The notes below the pieces were generated by a model. That model saw only the letters and a list, made by a program, of their open reading frames with translations, searched no databases and was not told where the DNA came from. The position numbers and the translations under genes are program-made. A stretch of 24,938 nucleotides of DNA from CAOJBM01 sp051872535 (GTDB taxonomy: Bacteria; Bacillota_I; Bacilli_A; RF39; UBA660), in the NCBI GenBank assembly GCA_051872535.1, contig JBJEDY010000075.1, forward strand, positions 1-24,938. Direction: 5' to 3'. This document shows, in pieces, positions 1 to 9,256 of the stretch (positions within the stretch are counted from its first letter, which is position 1; every line of letters starts with the position of its first letter).

Positions 1-72
1 ATCAGACTTATTGCAGTTTTTCTTAATAAAACGGAATTTCAAATGAAAATTAGCGGAGTTTTTGATTTCTAA
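1..72 (+). CDS. possible 3' end of an unidentified gene (partial)
   Basis: Frame 1 is open from the window edge for 23 codons and closes with TAA at 70-72; the other two + frames close earlier. The translated tail (ending in MKISGVFDF) looks protein-like, and a promoter for the next gene begins just after the stop, which fits a gene boundary here. The piece is too short to assign a function and could be open by chance. Confidence 0.25.
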   Translation: MRLIAVFLNKTEFQMKISGVFDF

Positions 73-82
73 TAATTTATAC

Positions 83-111
83 TTTCAAATATTTATTTTC
101 TATATTATAAT
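83..111 (+). promoter_or_regulatory. sigma-A-type promoter of the orphan gene at 138
   Basis: The -10 box TATAAT (106-111) is perfect. It is preceded at 17 nt by a weak -35, TTTCAA (83-88). Transcription would start near 118 and leave a leader of about 20 nt that carries the AGGGTGG ribosome site. Confidence 0.5.
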
Positions 112-137
112 GGTATTGTTAGGGTGGTGTTGGGATA

Positions 138-1112
138 ATGCAGTATAGTTTCCATAATGAAAAAGATAATGTTGATGTAGTTTTATCAGATACATTGGTA
201 GATTTAGTTTATGATACGCAAGTTGCTCAAGAAATTGGTTTACTTGGAGTAGCTTTGAAAATAAAAGAAATAGAACAAGAAAAAGAAATACAAGAATCTT
301 TTAAAGATATAGTTGACTGGGTGAAGAAAAATGTTGTCGAATATAAATATGCAACTCAAATTGTAAATAGAATTACTTTTGCTTTAAAATATGGGATTTC
401 TACTATTACAAAAAGTAATGATCAAAATCAGTCAATAAGTTTTGTTTTATCTAATAATGAGAATTATAAATTGTTTATTTCAAAAGAAAATGATGTTTTA
501 TCAGTTCAAACAGATGTTGCAAAAGGCAACAATAAATTATCAACAAGTATAGTAGTTAATTTAAATACTTTTGATGATGAAGGTAAAGAACTTCATTCTA
601 CTATTGAAGAAATAATCGTTGCGACAAGAGTTTATGAAGTTGATGGTAAAACATATAAAAGTATTGATTCCATACGAGAAAAAAGATTTTATCAAACTAT
701 TGATAAAATTAGCCACTCTATTAACGAAAAAACAGAAATTAAACAAATAATTAACAATCCTGAAATTGAAAATAACATTGATATATTAAAAGAACAACGA
801 CGTATTCTAACTAAATATCCTTGTAAAGATTCAAGTATAATTGCTTGTATATATAATGAATATAATAATATTAATGGCGTTAAGTCTAATAATAATATGT
901 ATTATCTATCTAGAAATAATAGTATTAATAGTTTAAGACTAGAAAATAATAATACAAAATGTCCTATAAGTTTAGAACAATATAAAGATGCTAGAAAAGG
1001 AATGTTAAATATTGAAGAATTAGTAGAAGGATTTGAAATAGAAAACTTTACACATGTTGCTAAAATACCCGATTTTTATAAAAATAAATACTTAAAAAAG
1101 AAAAAAAGCTAA
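138..1112 (+). CDS. hypothetical protein, 324 aa, no recognised family
   Basis: I do not recognise this protein. It has no signal peptide or membrane segment and is probably cytoplasmic. The N-terminal third (about residues 20-75) is predicted helical and rich in Glu/Lys/Ile; the middle (about 95-185) looks like alternating strands; and the Asn-rich C-terminal part ends in a basic KKKKS tail. The start is ATG at 138 with AGGGTGG about 10 nt upstream. It is transcribed alone, has its own promoter and terminator, and runs convergently into rpoC. In many Firmicutes the gene after rpoC is rpsL or a ribosomal-protein cluster on the same strand, so this orphan marks a break in the conserved gene order. 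No catalytic motif could be picked out. Confidence 0.8.
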   Translation: MQYSFHNEKDNVDVVLSDTLVDLVYDTQVAQEIGLLGVALKIKEIEQEKEIQESFKDIVDWVKKNVVEYKYATQIVNRITFALKYGISTITKSNDQNQSISFVLSNNENYKLFISKENDVLSVQTDVAKGNNKLSTSIVVNLNTFDDEGKELHSTIEEIIVATRVYEVDGKTYKSIDSIREKRFYQTIDKISHSINEKTEIKQIINNPEIENNIDILKEQRRILTKYPCKDSSIIACIYNEYNNINGVKSNNNMYYLSRNNSINSLRLENNNTKCPISLEQYKDARKGMLNIEELVEGFEIENFTHVAKIPDFYKNKYLKKKKS

Positions 1113-1123
1113 AGCTTTTTTTT
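1101..1123 (+). terminator. intrinsic terminator containing the stop codon
   Basis: A 9-bp stem, AAAAAAAGC (1101-1109) with GCTTTTTTT (1114-1122), encloses a TAAA loop. The TAA stop of the upstream gene (1110-1112) lies in that loop. The right arm itself supplies the T run. Confidence 0.75.
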
Positions 1124-1138
1124 ATGCAAATTTATAGT

Positions 1139-1176
1139 AACAAAAAAACACTTTTTAATTAAGTGTTTTTTTTGTT
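1139..1176 (-). terminator. rpoC terminator (probably bidirectional)
   Basis: The arms AACAAAAAAACACTT (1139-1153) and AAGTGTTTTTTTTGTT (1161-1176) pair over 15 bp with one extra T, around a 7-nt loop. The hairpin reaches into the rpoC stop codon. T-rich arms on both strands suggest it can also stop readthrough from the + strand gene. Confidence 0.75.
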
Positions 1177-4100
1177 AAGCTATATCTTTAGTAGATTCTT
1201 CTACTTCATCTACTTCATTGTCATCAATGAATTTTTCTTCTAAGAATTCTGATGGTTCATCATCCATAAACTCTTTTTGAAGTTCCATTTGAATATCGCT
1301 ATATTGTTTAGCACCTGTTCCAGCAGGAATAAGTTTACCAATAATAACATTTTCTTTTAGACCTCTTAAGTTATCAACTTTACCCTTAATAGCAGCTTCT
1401 GTAAGAACTCTTGTTGTTTCTTGGAATGAAGCAGCTGATAAGAATGAATCAGTTTCAAGAGATGATTTAGTAATACCTAACATTACAGGTCGTCCTGTAG
1501 CTGGTACTCCACCTTTTAAGATAACTGGTTTATTAGCTTCTGTGAATGTATGTAATGATACAGATAATCCTTCAACTAAATCAGTATCTCCACCATCTAC
1601 TATCTTCATTTTATTAATCATACGGCGTACAATAACTTCAATATGTTTATCTGAGATATCAACACCTTGTGATTTATAAACTTTTTGAATTTCTTTTAGA
1701 ATATATTGTTCAGCAGTAATTGGGTCAGTAACAGCTAACAATTCTTTTGGACTTACAGAACCTTCAGTTAATTGTTCACCTGCTATAACACTATCTCCTA
1801 CTGCTACACGTAACTTCATATTGTAGTTAGTTACATGTTCACGAGATTCAACATCATTTTTGATAACAATTTTATGTTTTCCATTTGTTTCTTCAATACT
1901 TTCAACTGTACCAGCAATTTCTGCAATTGTTGCTTTTGCCTTTGGTATACGAGCTTCAAATAATTCTTCAACTCTTGGAAGACCTTGTGTAATATCGGCA
2001 TCACCACCATGGGCAACTCCACCAGAGTGGAATGTACGCATTGTAAGCTGTGTACCTGGTTCACCAATTGATTGAGCAGCCATAATACCTACAGCTTCAC
2101 CAGTTTCAACTAAGTTACCAGTAGCTAAGTTACGTCCATAACACTTTTGACATACACCATTTTCTGAACGACAAGTTAAGGCAGTTCTTATTTCTACTGA
2201 TTTAATACCAGCTTTAATAATTTTTGCACATAAGCTTTCGTTAATAAATTCATTTTTATCACAAATTACTTCTTTTGTTTCTGGATTTATTACTTTTGTT
2301 GCAGTATATCTTCCTAAGATTCTTTCAGCAAGTGGTTCAATCATTGCTCCACTCTTCTCATCTACGAAGTCAGATACTACAACTCCACCAATTGCACCAC
2401 AATCTTCTTCTTTAACAATAATATCTTGAGATACATCTACTAGACGTCTAGTTAAGTAACCAGAATCGGCAGTACGTAAAGCAGTATCGGCTGATCCTTT
2501 ACGAGCACCATGTGTAGATAAGAAGAATTCTGATACACTTAATCCATCAATGAAGTTAGATTTTATTGGGATTTCAACTGGTTCACCATTTGGTTTTGCC
2601 ATACATCCACGCATACCAGCAAGTTGTGTGAAGTTTCCAGCATTACCACGGGCACCTGAGTTCATCATCATGAAAATTGGATTTTTGTGATCACCTTCAG
2701 CAATTGATTTAAGTTCATCTTGGATATCATCTTTAGCTTTATTCCATGTGTTAATAACATTTGAAAATCTTTCTTCTTCTGTTATTAAACCACGTTTAAA
2801 TTGTTTATTAATTTTATCAACTTTTTCTTGTGATTCTTCAATAATACGATCTTTTTCTTTACTTGATACGATATCAGCAGCAGATACAGTAATACCAGCA
2901 ATTGTAGAATATTTAAATCCTAAATCTTTTAAGTTATCTAGCATTATTGAAGTTTCTGTTGTTTTATATCTTTTAAATACTTGAGCAATTATTTGTGATA
3001 ATGTCTTTTTAACAAATGGATTTACTAAAGGCATTTCTTTAATTGCTTCTGGAATATTTGTTCCTGGTTCTAAGAAGAATTTACTTGGTGTAACACCTTC
3101 AATATTTTCTTTACTTCCTTCATTAATATAAGGGAATGAATCAGGTAATATTTCATTGAATATTAATTTACCAGCAGTAGTTACTAGGTATTTATTTTTT
3201 TGATCATCAGTAAATAATTTATATTTAAATGAATTTACTGGAATAGCAATTCTAGTATGAAGAGTAATTTCTCTTCTTTCATAAGCCATTAATGCTTCAT
3301 TACTATTTTTATATACTTTACCTTCATGTTCTTCTCCTGCTTCTTCAATAGATAAGTAATAGTTACCTAAAACCATATCTTGAGAAGGAGTAACAATTGG
3401 TTTTCCATCTTTTGGATTTAAGATGTTGTTTGCACCTAACATAAGAATACGAGCTTCAGCTTTTGCTTCTTCGGATAATGGTACGTGAACAGCCATTTGG
3501 TCACCATCAAAGTCGGCATTAAATCCTGTACATACTAATGGATGTAATCTTATTGCTTTACCACCAACTAGACGAGGTTCAAAGGCTTGAATACCAAGTC
3601 TATGTAGAGTTGGAGCACGGTTTAACATTACTGGATGTTCTGTTATAACATCTTCAACAATATCCCATACACATTCATCATGAGCTTCAATTAATTTTTT
3701 TGCACCTTTAATATTATGAGCAAGTCCTCTTTCAACTAGGCCATGAATTACATGTGGTTTAAATAATTCTAGAGCCATATCTTTTGGAATACCACATTGA
3801 TACATTTTTAAATTTGGTCCTACACAAATAACTGAACGACCAGAGTAGTCAACACGTTTTCCTAATAAGTTTTGTCTAAAACGTCCTTGTTTACCTTTTA
3901 GCATACTTGATAAAGATTTTAATGGACGATTTCCAGCAGCAGTGATACTTCTTCCACGACGACCATTATCAAATAAAGAGTCAACTGCTTCTTGAAGCAT
4001 ACGTTTTTCATTTTGAACGATGATTGTAGGAGCACCTAATTCTAATAATTTCTTTAAACGATTATTTCTATTAATAATTCTTCTATATAAATCATTTAAA

Positions 4101-4858
4101 TCAGATGTTGCAAATCTTCCACCATCTAATTGAATCATTGGTCTTAATTCTGGTGGAATTACTGGAAGTGCATCTAAAATCATCCATTCTGGACGATTTC
4201 CAGATTCTTGGAATGATACTAAGCAGTCTAAACGTTTAACTAAACGAATTCTCTTTTGACCTGTAGTATTTTCAAGTTCAGCACGAACAGATTCTACTTC
4301 TTTATCAATATCTACTTGCATTAACAATTCTTTAATTGCTTCAGCACCCATACCTACTTTGAAAGTATCTCCATACTTTTCATAGTAAGTACGATATTCT
4401 TTATCAGAAAGTGTTTGTTTCTTTTCTAAAGGAACACTTCCTGGATCAATTACTACATAACTTACAAAATATAGTACTTCTTCTAAGTCTCTTGGAGACA
4501 TATCTAATACTAGTCCCATTTTAGATGGTACACCTTTAAAGAACCAAATGTGTGAACATGGAGAAGCAAGTTCAATATGTCCCATACGTTCACGGCGAAC
4601 TTTAGAACTAGTAACTTCTACTCCACATCTATCACATATAACATTTTTATATCTTAATCTTTTGTATTTACCACAAGAACATTCATAATCTTTTTGTGGT
4701 CCAAAGATTTTCTCACAGAATAATCCATCACGTTCAGGCTTTAATGTACGATAGTTGATAGTTTCTGGTTTTTTAATTTCACCAAAAGACCAACTACGGA
4801 TTTTTTCTGGACTAGCGATTCCTATTTTTATACCTTTAAAGCTATTAACTTCCATCAT
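1175..4858 (-). CDS. rpoC: DNA-directed RNA polymerase subunit beta'
   Basis: This is the largest catalytic subunit of RNA polymerase, 1227 aa, near the usual Firmicutes length. The N-terminal zinc site is C60, C62, C75 and C78. The Mg-binding catalytic loop NADFDGDQ is at 447-454 (Asp449, 451, 453). The second zinc site is C820, C896, C903 and C906. The region with FIDGLSVSEFF and HGARKGSADTALRTA matches the bridge-helix/trigger-loop part. No large lineage-specific insertion is evident, and the C-terminus ends in an acidic tail. The start ATG (4856-4858) overlaps the rpoB TGA stop in an ATGA arrangement. A GAAGGTGA ribosome site lies inside the rpoB end, so the two subunits should be translationally coupled and made in equal amounts. 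The TAA stop lies at the edge of the terminator hairpin. Confidence 0.99.
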   Translation of the reverse strand: MMEVNSFKGIKIGIASPEKIRSWSFGEIKKPETINYRTLKPERDGLFCEKIFGPQKDYECSCGKYKRLRYKNVICDRCGVEVTSSKVRRERMGHIELASPCSHIWFFKGVPSKMGLVLDMSPRDLEEVLYFVSYVVIDPGSVPLEKKQTLSDKEYRTYYEKYGDTFKVGMGAEAIKELLMQVDIDKEVESVRAELENTTGQKRIRLVKRLDCLVSFQESGNRPEWMILDALPVIPPELRPMIQLDGGRFATSDLNDLYRRIINRNNRLKKLLELGAPTIIVQNEKRMLQEAVDSLFDNGRRGRSITAAGNRPLKSLSSMLKGKQGRFRQNLLGKRVDYSGRSVICVGPNLKMYQCGIPKDMALELFKPHVIHGLVERGLAHNIKGAKKLIEAHDECVWDIVEDVITEHPVMLNRAPTLHRLGIQAFEPRLVGGKAIRLHPLVCTGFNADFDGDQMAVHVPLSEEAKAEARILMLGANNILNPKDGKPIVTPSQDMVLGNYYLSIEEAGEEHEGKVYKNSNEALMAYERREITLHTRIAIPVNSFKYKLFTDDQKNKYLVTTAGKLIFNEILPDSFPYINEGSKENIEGVTPSKFFLEPGTNIPEAIKEMPLVNPFVKKTLSQIIAQVFKRYKTTETSIMLDNLKDLGFKYSTIAGITVSAADIVSSKEKDRIIEESQEKVDKINKQFKRGLITEEERFSNVINTWNKAKDDIQDELKSIAEGDHKNPIFMMMNSGARGNAGNFTQLAGMRGCMAKPNGEPVEIPIKSNFIDGLSVSEFFLSTHGARKGSADTALRTADSGYLTRRLVDVSQDIIVKEEDCGAIGGVVVSDFVDEKSGAMIEPLAERILGRYTATKVINPETKEVICDKNEFINESLCAKIIKAGIKSVEIRTALTCRSENGVCQKCYGRNLATGNLVETGEAVGIMAAQSIGEPGTQLTMRTFHSGGVAHGGDADITQGLPRVEELFEARIPKAKATIAEIAGTVESIEETNGKHKIVIKNDVESREHVTNYNMKLRVAVGDSVIAGEQLTEGSVSPKELLAVTDPITAEQYILKEIQKVYKSQGVDISDKHIEVIVRRMINKMKIVDGGDTDLVEGLSVSLHTFTEANKPVILKGGVPATGRPVMLGITKSSLETDSFLSAASFQETTRVLTEAAIKGKVDNLRGLKENVIIGKLIPAGTGAKQYSDIQMELQKEFMDDEPSEFLEEKFIDDNEVDEVEESTKDIA

Positions 4859-7800
4859 AGTAAATCACCTTCTTCTTCTAATTCTTCATCTTCGGGAAAT
4901 TCTAAGTCATCTAAATCTTCATCTTCTTCATCTTCAAATTCTTGATAATCTTCAGATGGTTCTGGATCAGATACTTCTTTAGATAGTTCTTCTATTGAAA
5001 CACCATCTTCTTCTTCAACATCTTTTTCCATTTCTGATACTTCAACTAGTTCGTCATTTTGATTAACTATTTGAATATCTAAACCTAAAGCTTGGAATTC
5101 TTTTAATAATACACGGAATGATTCTGGTACACCTGCTTGATTTACAATCTTACCTTTAACTAAAGATTCATAAACTTTAACACGACCAATTACATCATCA
5201 GATTTAGTTGTCATCATTTCTTGTAGAACATGAGAAGCACCATAAGCATATAATGCCCAAACTTCCATTTCACCGAATCTTTGACCACCAAATTGTGCTT
5301 TACCACCTAATGGTTGTTGTGTAACTAGTGAGTAAGGCCCAGTTGAACGAGCATGTAATTTATCATCAACCATATGGTGAAGTTTAATCATATACATTAC
5401 ACCAACTGATACTCTATTTTCGAATGGTTCACCTGTACGACCATTATATAGAATAGTCTTACCATCATCATCCATTCCTGCTTCTTTCATTTCTTCTCGA
5501 ATATCTTCAAGTGTAGCACCATCAAATACTGGAGTAGCATATTTACATCCTATCTTTTTACCAGCCATACCTAAGTGTAATTCTAGGATTTGTCCAATAT
5601 TCATACGAGATGGAACACCTTGTGGATTTAATACTACATCTACTGGTGTACCATCTGGTAAGTAAGGCATATCTTCTTCTGGTAAAATTAATGAGATTAC
5701 ACCTTTGTTACCATGTCGACCAGACATTTTATCTCCGACTTGAATCTTTCTTTTTTGAAGAATGTATACACGAATTACTTTTGAAACACCAGCTGGTAAT
5801 TCATCTGAATTTTCTTTAGTATAAATTTTTATATCATGAACGATACCACCAGCACCATGTTCAACTCTTAATGAAGTATCACGTACTTCACGAGTTTTTT
5901 CTCCAAATATTGCATGTAATAATTTTTCTTCACTTGTTAATTCTTGAACACCTTTTGGTGTAACTTTACCAACTAGGATATCTCCGTCTTTAACTTCAGC
6001 ACCGATTCTTACAATACCATTAGCATCTAAGTTCTTACGAGCTTCTTCACCAACATTTGGTATATCTCTTGTTATTTCTTCAGGTCCTAATTTTGTATCA
6101 CGGCAATCAATATCATAGTGTTCAATATGGATTGATGTATAAACATCTTCCTTAACTAATTTTTCATTTAATACTACAGCATCTTCATAGTTATATCCAT
6201 TACAAGTCATGAATGCTACAACCATATTTTTACCAAGAGCTAATTCTCCACCTTCTGTTGATGGACCATCAGCAATAACCATTCCAGGATGAACAGCATC
6301 ACCTTTTTTAACAATTGGACGATGGTTATAGTTACTTGATTCATTACTTCTTTCAAAATTTGCTAAGTAATATGTATCTTTACCTTTAGCTGTTTTAACG
6401 ATAATCTTTTTAGCATCAGCATATTCTACTACTCCATCAGCTTTAGCTACTACAGTAGCTCCAGAATCTCTTGCTGCTATATATTCAATACCTGTACCAA
6501 CAATTGGAGATTCACAAGTAAGTAGTGGAACGGCTTGACGTTGCATGTTTGCACCCATCAAAGCACGTGTTGCATCATCGTGTTCCAAGAATGGAATACA
6601 ACTTGTTGTAATTGATACAATTTGGTTAGGAGCTACATCAACAAAATTAATTTTATCTTTAGAAACCATAACTGTTTCACCATTGATACGAGCAATTACT
6701 GTTTCATCAACAATTTTATTATTACTATCTAATTTTAATGTAGCTTGAGAAATATAGTAATCAGCTTCTTCATCAGCTGTTAAATAAACTATTTCATCAG
6801 TTAATTTAGTGTCTTTTACTTTACGATATGGAGTCATAATAAATCCATATTCATTAATTTTAGCATATGATGCTACAGAAGTAATAAGACCAATGTTTTG
6901 TCCTTCAGGTGATTCAATTGGACAAATACGTCCATAGTGACTGGCATTAACGTCACGAACATCCATACCAGCACGTTCTCTTGATAATCCACCAGGTCCA
7001 AGAGAAGATAAACGTCTTTTATCTGTTAATTCTGCAATTGGATTAATTTGATCCATGAACTTAGATAATTGAGAACTACCAAAGAATTCTTTTAAAGCTG
7101 CTGTTACTGGGCGAATGTTAATTAAAGTTTTTGGAGTAACTGTTTCAATATCTTGAGTAGTCATTCTTTCTCTAATTACTCTTTCCATACGAGCCATACC
7201 AACTCTAAATTGTCCTTGAATTAATTCACCAACTTGTCTTACACGACGGTTTCCTAAGTGATCAATTTCATCATCAGTACCAATACCGAAATGTAGGTTT
7301 AAATAATAAGAAATAGAAGCATAAATATCAGATATAGTTAATCTCTTAGTATCGATAGTTTGATCATTACCAATTACTTTATGAATAATTGTTTCATCTT
7401 CTTTATCATATACTAATACTTCTTGAATTTTATTATACTCATCTAATTCTTCATTAATGATAGCTTCTTTTACACCATATCCAGCTGCAAATAATGGACG
7501 GATACTTTCAAGAATATCTTTTGTAATAACAGTACCTTTTGGAACAATAATATTTTTACCATCTTTAATATCTTCAGCAATTTTGCATCCTAATAAACGA
7601 TTTAATACATTTAGTTTTTTATTAAATTTATAACGTCCAACTTTAGCTAAATCATAACGGAATCTATCAAAGAATCTAGTTATTAATTGGTTCTTAGCAC
7701 TATCTAATGTAGCTGGTTCACCTGGTCTTAATTTTTCATAAATTTCTATCAAGGCTTCATCAGTATTCTTTGTGCTATCTTTTTCTAATGTGTTTTGAAT

Positions 7801-8448
7801 ATATTGATTATCCCCAAATGTAGCAATAATATCTTCATTACTAGATAATCCAAGAGCTCTTAAGAATGTTGTAATAGTTACTTTTCTAGTCCTATCAATT
7901 CTTACATATAGTACATCTCTTGCATCAAGTTCATATTCTAGCCATGTACCTTTGTTAGGAATAACTTCACCAGATATTATATGTCTTCCATTTTTATCAA
8001 TTTCTTTTTTATAATAAATAGAAGGACTTCTTACTAATTGAGAGACAATTACACGTTCTGCTCCATTAATAATAAATGTTCCAGCTTCTGTCATTAAAGG
8101 TAAATCGCCCAAGAATATTTCTTGTTCTTTTACTTCACCAGTTTCGTGTATAAAAACACGAGCTTGTACTTTTAAAGGAGCTGCATAATTTACCATACGT
8201 TCTTTAGCTTCTTTAACAGTATATCGAGGTTCATCAAAATAATAATCCCCGAATTCTAGTGAAATATTACCAGTGAAACTTTCTACAGGAAATAAATCAT
8301 CAAAGACTTCTTTAATCCCACTTTCTAAAAACCATTCATATGATTTTTTTTGAATTTCTAATAAGTCTGTTAACTCTAAGGTGTTGTTAATTTTTGAGAA
8401 TGTTCTTCTTTCTCGATGGTCACCAAATTTTTGTACTTTGTATGCCAT
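4855..8448 (-). CDS. rpoB: DNA-directed RNA polymerase subunit beta
   Basis: This is the second catalytic subunit of RNA polymerase, 1197 aa from the preferred start. A frame-consistent GTG lies three codons upstream (8457), but it falls inside the AGGGGTG ribosome site. The ATG at 8448, about 7 nt past that site and giving the usual MAYKVQKFG opening, is therefore the better start. The rifampicin region is at residues 457-483, followed by LGPGGLSRERAG. The conserved GRHGNKG loop is at 910-916. Lys463 and Asp476 replace the Gln and His found at E. coli positions 513 and 526. The last 60 or so residues are strongly acidic (23 Asp/Glu in the final 38), as in several Firmicutes RpoB tails. It is co-transcribed with rpoC, and its promoter lies within the end of the upstream methyltransferase gene. 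Confidence 0.99.
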   Translation of the reverse strand: MAYKVQKFGDHRERRTFSKINNTLELTDLLEIQKKSYEWFLESGIKEVFDDLFPVESFTGNISLEFGDYYFDEPRYTVKEAKERMVNYAAPLKVQARVFIHETGEVKEQEIFLGDLPLMTEAGTFIINGAERVIVSQLVRSPSIYYKKEIDKNGRHIISGEVIPNKGTWLEYELDARDVLYVRIDRTRKVTITTFLRALGLSSNEDIIATFGDNQYIQNTLEKDSTKNTDEALIEIYEKLRPGEPATLDSAKNQLITRFFDRFRYDLAKVGRYKFNKKLNVLNRLLGCKIAEDIKDGKNIIVPKGTVITKDILESIRPLFAAGYGVKEAIINEELDEYNKIQEVLVYDKEDETIIHKVIGNDQTIDTKRLTISDIYASISYYLNLHFGIGTDDEIDHLGNRRVRQVGELIQGQFRVGMARMERVIRERMTTQDIETVTPKTLINIRPVTAALKEFFGSSQLSKFMDQINPIAELTDKRRLSSLGPGGLSRERAGMDVRDVNASHYGRICPIESPEGQNIGLITSVASYAKINEYGFIMTPYRKVKDTKLTDEIVYLTADEEADYYISQATLKLDSNNKIVDETVIARINGETVMVSKDKINFVDVAPNQIVSITTSCIPFLEHDDATRALMGANMQRQAVPLLTCESPIVGTGIEYIAARDSGATVVAKADGVVEYADAKKIIVKTAKGKDTYYLANFERSNESSNYNHRPIVKKGDAVHPGMVIADGPSTEGGELALGKNMVVAFMTCNGYNYEDAVVLNEKLVKEDVYTSIHIEHYDIDCRDTKLGPEEITRDIPNVGEEARKNLDANGIVRIGAEVKDGDILVGKVTPKGVQELTSEEKLLHAIFGEKTREVRDTSLRVEHGAGGIVHDIKIYTKENSDELPAGVSKVIRVYILQKRKIQVGDKMSGRHGNKGVISLILPEEDMPYLPDGTPVDVVLNPQGVPSRMNIGQILELHLGMAGKKIGCKYATPVFDGATLEDIREEMKEAGMDDDGKTILYNGRTGEPFENRVSVGVMYMIKLHHMVDDKLHARSTGPYSLVTQQPLGGKAQFGGQRFGEMEVWALYAYGASHVLQEMMTTKSDDVIGRVKVYESLVKGKIVNQAGVPESFRVLLKEFQALGLDIQIVNQNDELVEVSEMEKDVEEEDGVSIEELSKEVSDPEPSEDYQEFEDEEDEDLDDLEFPEDEELEEEGDLL

Positions 8449-8520
8449 TTGTTTCACCCCTATACCATAATATTTTTAAGTGTTTTGTTTCAAGCGAAAA
8501 CAATACGTCACCAATTTATA

Positions 8521-8549
8521 ATTCTAAGCTATATGGTTTCGCTTGTCAA
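8521..8549 (-). promoter_or_regulatory. rpoBC promoter
   Basis: A perfect -35 TTGACA (8544-8549) and -10 TAGAAT (8521-8526) are separated by 17 nt on the - strand. The -35 lies inside the last codons of the methyltransferase gene. Transcription would start near 8514 and give a leader of about 65 nt before rpoB. The leader shows only a weak stem and no recognisable L10/L12 or riboswitch element. Confidence 0.8.
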
Positions 8550-9140
8550 TGCTTTTTTTGCTTTTATTATATAAAAACCTTTACTTTTTTCGACTATCTC
8601 ACACTCATAATTTCCTTCTAAATGTTTGATAGTACTTTTTGCCCCTTGATCCTTACGGATTACAAACCACAATTCTCCAAGAGTATTTAGATAATCTTTT
8701 GCTCCATCTAAGATACCTAGTACTATATTTTTTCCTGCTCTAATTGGAGGATTGGTTACAATTAAATCGTACTTAGAAGTAATATTTTCATACATATTAC
8801 TTTCAATTGTTCGGCACGACACTTTATTGATGTTAATATTCATATCAGCCAAATGAAGCGCCCGACGATTAACATCACACATATCCGTTTTACTATCTAA
8901 TATTTTGGCTAAGGAAATACCTATAAAACCATACCCACACCCAACATCTAGAATAGTTAAATTCTTCTTATCTATTTTATTAGCGATTGTTTCTATTAAA
9001 AGTCTACTACCATAATCAAGTTTGTCTTTAGAAAAAACACCATTGTCACTATTAAAAGACAATGAAAAATCACCATAATTATATTTTATGGTTCTTAACT
9101 CACTTTTTAAGTTCATGTTATTAGTAAAATAATGTTCCAA
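8529..9140 (-). CDS. rsmC: RsmC/YbxB-like class I SAM-dependent rRNA methyltransferase
   Basis: The protein is 203 aa. It has the SAM-binding motif DVGCGYG (65-71) and the catalytic NPPIRAGK (130-137), the NPP signature of N-methylating enzymes of the RsmC type. RsmC methylates guanine N2 at 16S rRNA position 1207 in E. coli. The short Firmicutes form, YbxB, lies just before rpoB in Bacillus, and the same order is seen here. The start is TTG (9138-9140), supported by GGTGA 5-6 nt upstream; no in-frame ATG fits better, the next Met being residue 9. No terminator separates it from rpoB, so some transcripts may continue into rpoBC. rRNA target specificity is inferred from family and context. Confidence 0.88.
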   Translation of the reverse strand: MEHYFTNNMNLKSELRTIKYNYGDFSLSFNSDNGVFSKDKLDYGSRLLIETIANKIDKKNLTILDVGCGYGFIGISLAKILDSKTDMCDVNRRALHLADMNININKVSCRTIESNMYENITSKYDLIVTNPPIRAGKNIVLGILDGAKDYLNTLGELWFVIRKDQGAKSTIKHLEGNYECEIVEKSKGFYIIKAKKALTSETI

Positions 9141-9176
9141 AAAATCACCATTTTTCCAAAAGCCATTATATCGTTA

Positions 9177-9206
9177 ATTTTATCATATTGTTACTAGTAA
9201 AGTCAA
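9177..9206 (-). promoter_or_regulatory. promoter of the methyltransferase gene
   Basis: On the - strand TTGACT (9201-9206) is followed after 18 nt by TAAAAT (9177-9182). Transcription would start about 30 nt upstream of the TTG start codon, before the GGTGA ribosome site. Confidence 0.6.
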
Positions 9207-9228
9207 TGGAAGTTTTTTGAAATAAACA

Positions 9229-9256
9229 GAAAAAAAGATATAGAATGCTATATCTT
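9229..9256 (-). terminator. terminator of the M29 aminopeptidase gene
   Basis: A perfect 9-bp stem, AAGATATAG (9235-9243) and CTATATCTT (9248-9256), has a 4-nt loop and is followed on the - strand by a run of seven Ts. The TAA stop of the gene is partly inside the stem. Confidence 0.85.

Noticed and set aside
4855..4857. TGA read as tryptophan (mycoplasma code)
   Set aside because: TGA ends rpoB exactly at the rpoC start, and conserved Trp residues in RpoC use TGG.
8449..8457. GTG start giving RpoB three extra N-terminal residues
   Set aside because: The GTG is part of the AGGGGTG ribosome site, so the ATG at 8448 is the real start.
8449..8514. Riboswitch or attenuator in the rpoB leader
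   Set aside because: The leader is only about 65 nt and forms no more than a weak stem; no terminator/antiterminator pair can be drawn.
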